Of a stretch of DNA of 64,000 bases, positions 60,783 through 64,000 are shown in pieces. Origin of the DNA: Nocardioides iriomotensis. GTDB lineage: Bacteria > Actinomycetota > Actinomycetes > Propionibacteriales > Nocardioidaceae. A program made the translations under genes and the position numbers. The notes under the pieces are model-generated. The model did not search any database, was not told the DNA's origin, and saw only the letters and a list, made by a program, of their open reading frames with translations. The stretch lies in the NCBI RefSeq assembly GCF_004168035.1, contig NZ_SDPU01000018.1, forward strand, positions 1 through 64,000, in the 5' to 3' direction. Positions within the stretch are counted from its first letter, which is position 1, and each line of letters begins with the position of its first letter.

Positions 60783-61367
60783 TCAGAGCTCCCTGCGCAC
60801 GACCACGCGCCGCTTGGTCGGCCTCGTGACGTCGGTGAAGCCGAGGTCGGCGAAGACCTGGTGGGCGCCGACGTAGAGCTCGTTGTCGACGACCTCGCGC
60901 CCGTCGGTGTCCAGCGGGTACGCCTCCAGCGCCCGGGCGCCGTGGGCGCGGGCGTGCTCGACGCACGCCTCCGCGAGCACGTAGGTCAGCCCGCGCTTGC
61001 GGAAGCCGCGCCGCACGACGAGGCACGTCACCGCCCAGACCGACGGGTCGCTGCGGTCCTCGTCCCGGCCTGTCCACGGCACGCGGGCCTTCGCGAGACC
61101 GGGGTACGACGAGCGTGGCTCGACGGCCGCGAAGGCGGCGGGCTCGTCGCCGACGTACAGGAGCAGGCCGGTGGTCGACGTCGCGGTGGGGTCGCCGCAG
61201 CCGGACGAGACGCGCAGCGCGGCGGCACGCTCCTCCGCGGTCGAGCGGAACACCCACTCCATGACCTTGAAGCGCTGGCAGTGGCAGGCGCCGGGGAAGT
61301 TGTAGACCGCGTCGAGGTCCTCCCACGGGGCCTCGTTGGCCGGGACGATCCGGAGGTCGTCGCTCAC
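60783..61367 (-). CDS. GNAT-family N-acetyltransferase
   Basis: A 194-residue acetyltransferase: [20 protein letters not shown] near residue 108 carries the acetyl-CoA pyrophosphate loop (R-x-x-G-x-G/A-like), and [17 protein letters not shown] near 165 the C-terminal strand-helix. Cysteines in [13 protein letters not shown] near 25 are typical of a subgroup. Start GTG 61367 overlaps the DUF4032 stop (GTGA). Substrate unknown. Confidence 0.8.
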   Translation of the reverse strand: MSDDLRIVPANEAPWEDLDAVYNFPGACHCQRFKVMEWVFRSTAEERAAALRVSSGCGDPTATSTTGLLLYVGDEPAAFAAVEPRSSYPGLAKARVPWTGRDEDRSDPSVWAVTCLVVRRGFRKRGLTYVLAEACVEHARAHGARALEAYPLDTDGREVVDNELYVGAHQVFADLGFTDVTRPTKRRVVVRREL

Positions 61368-62653
61368 GCGCGCCGGGCCGGGCCGGGCTGGAGGTCGGGC
61401 TCCGGCTCGGGCTCGTCGGGGACCGCGGCCATCTCGGCGGTCGTCTCGGAGGCGGTGGTGATCGCCTCCTCGGGCCGGGTGCTGAGCACCCGTCGGAAGT
61501 AGTCGCGCGCGGTGTCGAAGATGTCGGCCTCGCGCCCGTCCTGCTCCGAGAGGTACCACCGGTGCTCGAGGACCTCGTGGTAGACCTCGGCGGGCTCGAG
61601 CCGGCCGCGCAGGTCGTCGGGGACCATCGCCGTGACCGGCTCGTAGAACTCGGTCAGCCAGCGGTGCGCGATGACGGCACGGTCCTCGCCGCCGAGCTGC
61701 GCGCTGGCGGTGAAGCCGGCGATGTCGTTGAGCAGGCGGCGGGCCTGGTTCTCCTCGACGTTGAGCCCGGTGAGGCTTTGCAGCTCGCGGCGGTGGTGGC
61801 CCGCCTCCACGACGCGGGGCTGCAGGTGCACGGTCGAGCCGTCCCAGTCGGTGACGATGTCGAGCTCGTCGACGTCGAACCCCAGCTCGTTGAGCCGTTC
61901 GATGCGCTGCTCGATCTTCCACATCTCGTCGGTGGTGAACTCCTCGGTGCCGGTGAGCTCGCCCCAGAGCGCGTCATACCGCTCCTGCAGCCGCTCGACG
62001 ATCGCGAACGCGTCGATCTCCCCGGCGACCAGGCCGCCGGCCTGCAGGTCGAGCAGCTCGCCGAAGATGTTGGTCGACGCCACCTCGATGTCGTTGGCGC
62101 GCTGGCCGTCGGTCAGCTTCTCGTGCAGCTCGCCCGTCTCGGCGTCGACGAGGTAGGCGGCGAACTCGCCCGCGCTGCGCCGGAACAGCACGTTGGACAG
62201 GGACACGTCACCCCAGAAGAAGCCGGCGAGGTGCAGGCGCACGAGCAGCACGACGAGCGCGTCGACGAGCGTCGGCAGGTCGTCGGACGGCAGGCCGTGG
62301 CTGAATAGTGACCGGTAGGGAAGCGAGAAGCGCAGGTGCCGCGTCACGAGGCAGGGCTCCAACGGCTCGTCGTCGGCCGTCTCGCGACCCTCGACCACGC
62401 CGACGGGCTCGACCGTCGGCAGGCCGAGGCGCTGGAGGTCGCGCAGCAGCCGGTACTCGCCGAACGCCCAGCGCTCGCGGGTCTCCTTCACGGCGTACAC
62501 GTCGGTCCCGAGCCGCACGATCCGCACGACGTGGCGGGAGATGCCGCGCGGCAAGGAGACGCAGACGTTCTCGCCCCAGTCCTCGAGCGGCAGGTGCCAG
62601 GGGAGGGTGACCAAGGCCGGGTTCGGGCGCGTGGCGACGATCCGCAGAGCCAT
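61364..62653 (-). CDS. DUF4032 family protein with kinase-like fold
   Basis: A 429-residue protein. The N-terminal part resembles lipopolysaccharide/RIO-type kinases: VYAVKETRERWAFGEYRLLR near residue 51 has the Lys-Glu pair, LVRLHLAGFFWGDVSLSNVL near 135 has the catalytic loop (H-x-G-x-x-W-G-D-x-S-x-x-N), and YLVDAETGE the metal Asp. The C-terminal half is the actinobacterial DUF4032 domain. ATG 62653 is the best start. It overlaps the GNAT gene by 4 bp. Substrate unknown. Confidence 0.85.
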   Translation of the reverse strand: MALRIVATRPNPALVTLPWHLPLEDWGENVCVSLPRGISRHVVRIVRLGTDVYAVKETRERWAFGEYRLLRDLQRLGLPTVEPVGVVEGRETADDEPLEPCLVTRHLRFSLPYRSLFSHGLPSDDLPTLVDALVVLLVRLHLAGFFWGDVSLSNVLFRRSAGEFAAYLVDAETGELHEKLTDGQRANDIEVASTNIFGELLDLQAGGLVAGEIDAFAIVERLQERYDALWGELTGTEEFTTDEMWKIEQRIERLNELGFDVDELDIVTDWDGSTVHLQPRVVEAGHHRRELQSLTGLNVEENQARRLLNDIAGFTASAQLGGEDRAVIAHRWLTEFYEPVTAMVPDDLRGRLEPAEVYHEVLEHRWYLSEQDGREADIFDTARDYFRRVLSTRPEEAITTASETTAEMAAVPDEPEPEPDLQPGPARRA

Positions 62654-62699
62654 GACGCTCAGGGTAGTGCGGACCGGGTCGTGCACTACAGTCCGCGCC

Positions 62700-63329
62700 A
62701 TGGCTGATCTCTGGCAGACCGTGGCCGCCGAGCGCGGCGCCCTCGCCGACGACCTGGAGGGACTGACGGACGAGCAGTGGCGGACGGCCTCGCTGTGCAC
62801 GGGCTGGAGCGTCCACGACGTGCTCGCCCACCAGTGCGGGACGGCGGACATGAACCCCGGCAAGTTCTTCGTGCGCTTCGCGGCGGCGGGCTTCAACTTC
62901 CCGCGGTTCGCCGACCAGCAGATCGAGCGCTACCGCGGCACCACGCCCGCCGAGACGCTGGGCACCTTCCGGCGGCTCCAGCACTCGACGTCGGCCCCGC
63001 CCGGACCGAAGACCTCCTGGCTCGGCGAGGTGCTCGTGCACAACGAGGACATCCGCCGCCCGCTCGGGATCGAGCACGAGCCGCCGGCCGACGCGGTCCG
63101 GCAGGTGATGGACTTCTACAAGGGGTCCAACACGCTCATCGGCACGAAGACCCGGATCGCCGACCTCACGCTGCGCGCGACCGACCAGGACTGGTCGCAC
63201 GGCTCCGGCCCGCTCGTCGAGGGGCGGCTGATCGACGTGCTGCTCGCGGCGACCGGACGGGCGTCCGCGTGCGACCGGCTCCGCGGCGACGGCGTGACGA
63301 CGCTGCGGCTGCGCTGCACCGCCTCCTGA
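62700..63329 (+). CDS. Maleylpyruvate-isomerase-family protein (mycothiol/DinB-like)
   Basis: A 209-residue member of the MDMPI family with the same N-terminal bundle as the protein at 31254: SLCTGWSVHDVLAHQCGTAD near residue 32 carries a metal His, and VLVHNEDIRRPLGI near 112 carries the other. The short C-terminal region is a MDMPI-type tail. Divergent from the DUF4032 gene and convergent with soxR. Substrate unknown. Confidence 0.8.
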   Translation: MADLWQTVAAERGALADDLEGLTDEQWRTASLCTGWSVHDVLAHQCGTADMNPGKFFVRFAAAGFNFPRFADQQIERYRGTTPAETLGTFRRLQHSTSAPPGPKTSWLGEVLVHNEDIRRPLGIEHEPPADAVRQVMDFYKGSNTLIGTKTRIADLTLRATDQDWSHGSGPLVEGRLIDVLLAATGRASACDRLRGDGVTTLRLRCTAS

Positions 63330-63334
63330 CCCGG

Positions 63335-63787
63335 TCAGCGCGGGCGGCGCCCGGTGGGCTCGAGGAACACCGCGCCCGGCCCGCGCCCGGCCACCTCGTC
63401 GTGCGGGTTGTTCAGCGCGCACGTCTTCAGCGACAGGCAGCCGCAGCCGATACAGCCGTCGAGCTTGTCGCGCAGCCGCTCGAGCCGCTCGATCTGGGCG
63501 TCGATGCGGGGCCGCCACGAGCGCGAGAGGCGCGCCCAGTCGGCCTTGGTCGGGGCGTGGTCGCGGGGGAGGGTGTCGAGCGCCTCGGCGATCTCGTCCA
63601 GGGTCAGCCCGACGCGTTGGGCCGAACGGATTAACGCGACCCGGCGCAGCGTCGGGCGCAGGTAGCGGCGCTGGTTGCCGCTCGTGCGCTCGGCGGAGAT
63701 CAGGCCCACCTCCTCGTAGTAGCGCAGCGCCGACGGCGCGACGCCGGAGCGCGCGGAGAGCTCTCCGATGGACAGGTGGGCGACCAT
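63335..63787 (-). CDS. soxR: Redox-sensitive transcriptional activator SoxR
   Basis: A 150-residue MerR-family sensor. LSIGELSARSGVAPSALRYY at residues 5-24 is the DNA-binding helix-turn-helix, and CIGCGCLSLKTC near 111-122 provides the four Cys ligands of the [2Fe-2S] cluster (C-x2-C-x-C-x5-C). Redox-active compounds oxidise the cluster and turn on target promoters. A SoxR-type palindrome lies at 63807 between it and a divergent gene. Confidence 0.93.
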   Translation of the reverse strand: MVAHLSIGELSARSGVAPSALRYYEEVGLISAERTSGNQRRYLRPTLRRVALIRSAQRVGLTLDEIAEALDTLPRDHAPTKADWARLSRSWRPRIDAQIERLERLRDKLDGCIGCGCLSLKTCALNNPHDEVAGRGPGAVFLEPTGRRPR

Positions 63788-63806
63788 GATCCGATCCTAG
63801 ACCTTG

Positions 63807-63826
63807 ACCTCAAGTCAACTTGAACT
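63807..63826. promoter_or_regulatory. SoxR box
   Basis: ACCTCAAGTCAACTTGAACT contains the palindrome TCAAGT-CA-ACTTGA and matches the SoxR operator pattern CCTCAAGTTAACTTGAGG. It lies about 20 bp from each of the divergent starts, soxR (63787) and the gene at 63842, so it probably serves both. Confidence 0.8.
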
Positions 63827-63841
63827 TGCACCCTGGTCGGC

Positions 63842-64000
63842 ATGACCTTGCTGACCGCGCTCGAAGCGCCGCCCGAACGCTCCTACGACGACCTGCCCCG
63901 GTTGATGTCGCTGATGACCGGCGACGAGAAGCACTCGGCCGCGGCCACCTCGACGCTCGACGTGCTGTGGGTGCTCTACGACCGCGTGCTGCGGGTCGGA
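63842..64000 (+). CDS. Partial gene, divergent from soxR; transketolase-like N-terminus (tentative)
   Basis: An ATG at 63842 opens a frame that runs to the window edge without a stop (53 codons seen). It reads MTLLTALEAPPERSYDDLPR, then TSTLDVLWVLYDRVLRVG. The SAAATSTLDVLWVLYDR segment looks like the opening of transketolase-type enzymes, but too little is visible to be sure. The SoxR box about 20 bp upstream suggests redox-dependent control. Confidence 0.45.
   Translation, partial: MTLLTALEAPPERSYDDLPRLMSLMTGDEKHSAAATSTLDVLWVLYDRVLRVG

Noticed and set aside
1-64000. CRISPR arrays, tRNA or rRNA genes, prophage or insertion sequence transposases
   Set aside because: No regularly spaced repeats, cloverleaf-like stretches, ribosomal sequence or transposase motifs were noticed on reading either strand. 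Small RNAs without hallmarks could have been missed.

Overview
The window is very GC-rich, densely packed actinobacterial DNA with frequent 4-bp stop/start overlaps (ATGA or GTGA). It carries mshA (mycothiol synthesis), two mycothiol-dependent isomerase-family proteins, CarD, SenX3-RegX3, IdeR/DtxR-type iron boxes and a Streptomyces-like PHO box. Parts of the gene order follow Mycobacterium tuberculosis (mshA, YbjN, senX3-regX3 and gpm; then an LpqE-like lipoprotein, carD, ispD, ispF, cysS and rlmB). Together with the codon usage this suggests Nocardioidaceae, probably Nocardioides or a close relative. The family is an inference; the phylum is secure. I saw no rRNA, tRNA, CRISPR array, phage gene or intact transposase.

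Layout. 1-880: decayed remnants of regulator genes. 882-6983: a surface-polysaccharide cluster (GT11, GT2, flippase, GT25-like, GT4, DUF268) with less extreme codon use than its surroundings. 7033-8925: typA. 9007-15689: a catabolic unit. A CoA-transferase, citryl-CoA-lyase-like enzyme, LigB, LigA and medium-chain reductase operon faces an IclR regulator, which is divergent from an amidohydrolase. The two promoters share the palindrome CGGACA-N2-TGTCCG. 15713-20652: sirtuin, methyltransferase, Asp/Glu racemase, an M4 protease with an emfourin-like tail, a membrane protein and an SDR. 20705-23351: an iron-box-preceded adenylation/carrier/acyltransferase fusion. 23356-25641: ECF sigma, putative anti-sigma and DUF72. 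25762-31186: mshA, YbjN, an EamA transporter, regX3-senX3 and phoU.

31254-37879 separates phoU from gpm. It holds a mycothiol-enzyme homologue, a three-gene WXG-type operon (small WXG-like protein, 720-aa WXG-domain protein, lipoprotein) that I cannot assign to a known system, and an ABC-2 exporter. 37893-43746: gpmA, lipoprotein, UbiA, carD, an iron-boxed siderophore-interacting protein, a degenerate IspD-like protein and a canonical ispD. A 163-bp element with perfect 16-bp inverted ends lies between the lipoprotein and ubiA.

43816-52018 is a minus-strand block. An acetoin/pyruvate dehydrogenase-type E1-alpha, E1-beta and E2 operon is followed by a SorC regulator, GutM, a complete glucitol-family PTS (with EIIB split off) and a COG4091 dehydrogenase. 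Similar operator-like palindromes lie before E1-alpha and in tandem before the SorC gene, which suggests one regulon for uptake of an unknown polyol and oxidation of a 2-oxo acid or acetoin-type product. 52439-63787: NirD-like protein, ispF, a membrane-anchored sulfite-oxidase-type enzyme, two tandem C39-like proteins, cysS, rlmB, an intradiol dioxygenase, GNAT, DUF4032, another mycothiol-enzyme homologue and soxR. A SoxR box separates soxR from a divergent gene cut off at 64000.

The strongest candidates for something undescribed are the catabolic regulon at 9-15.7 kb, the SorC/PTS/dehydrogenase regulon at 43.8-52 kb, the WXG operon at 32.1-35.2 kb, and the iron-regulated adenylation/acyltransferase fusion at 20.7 kb.
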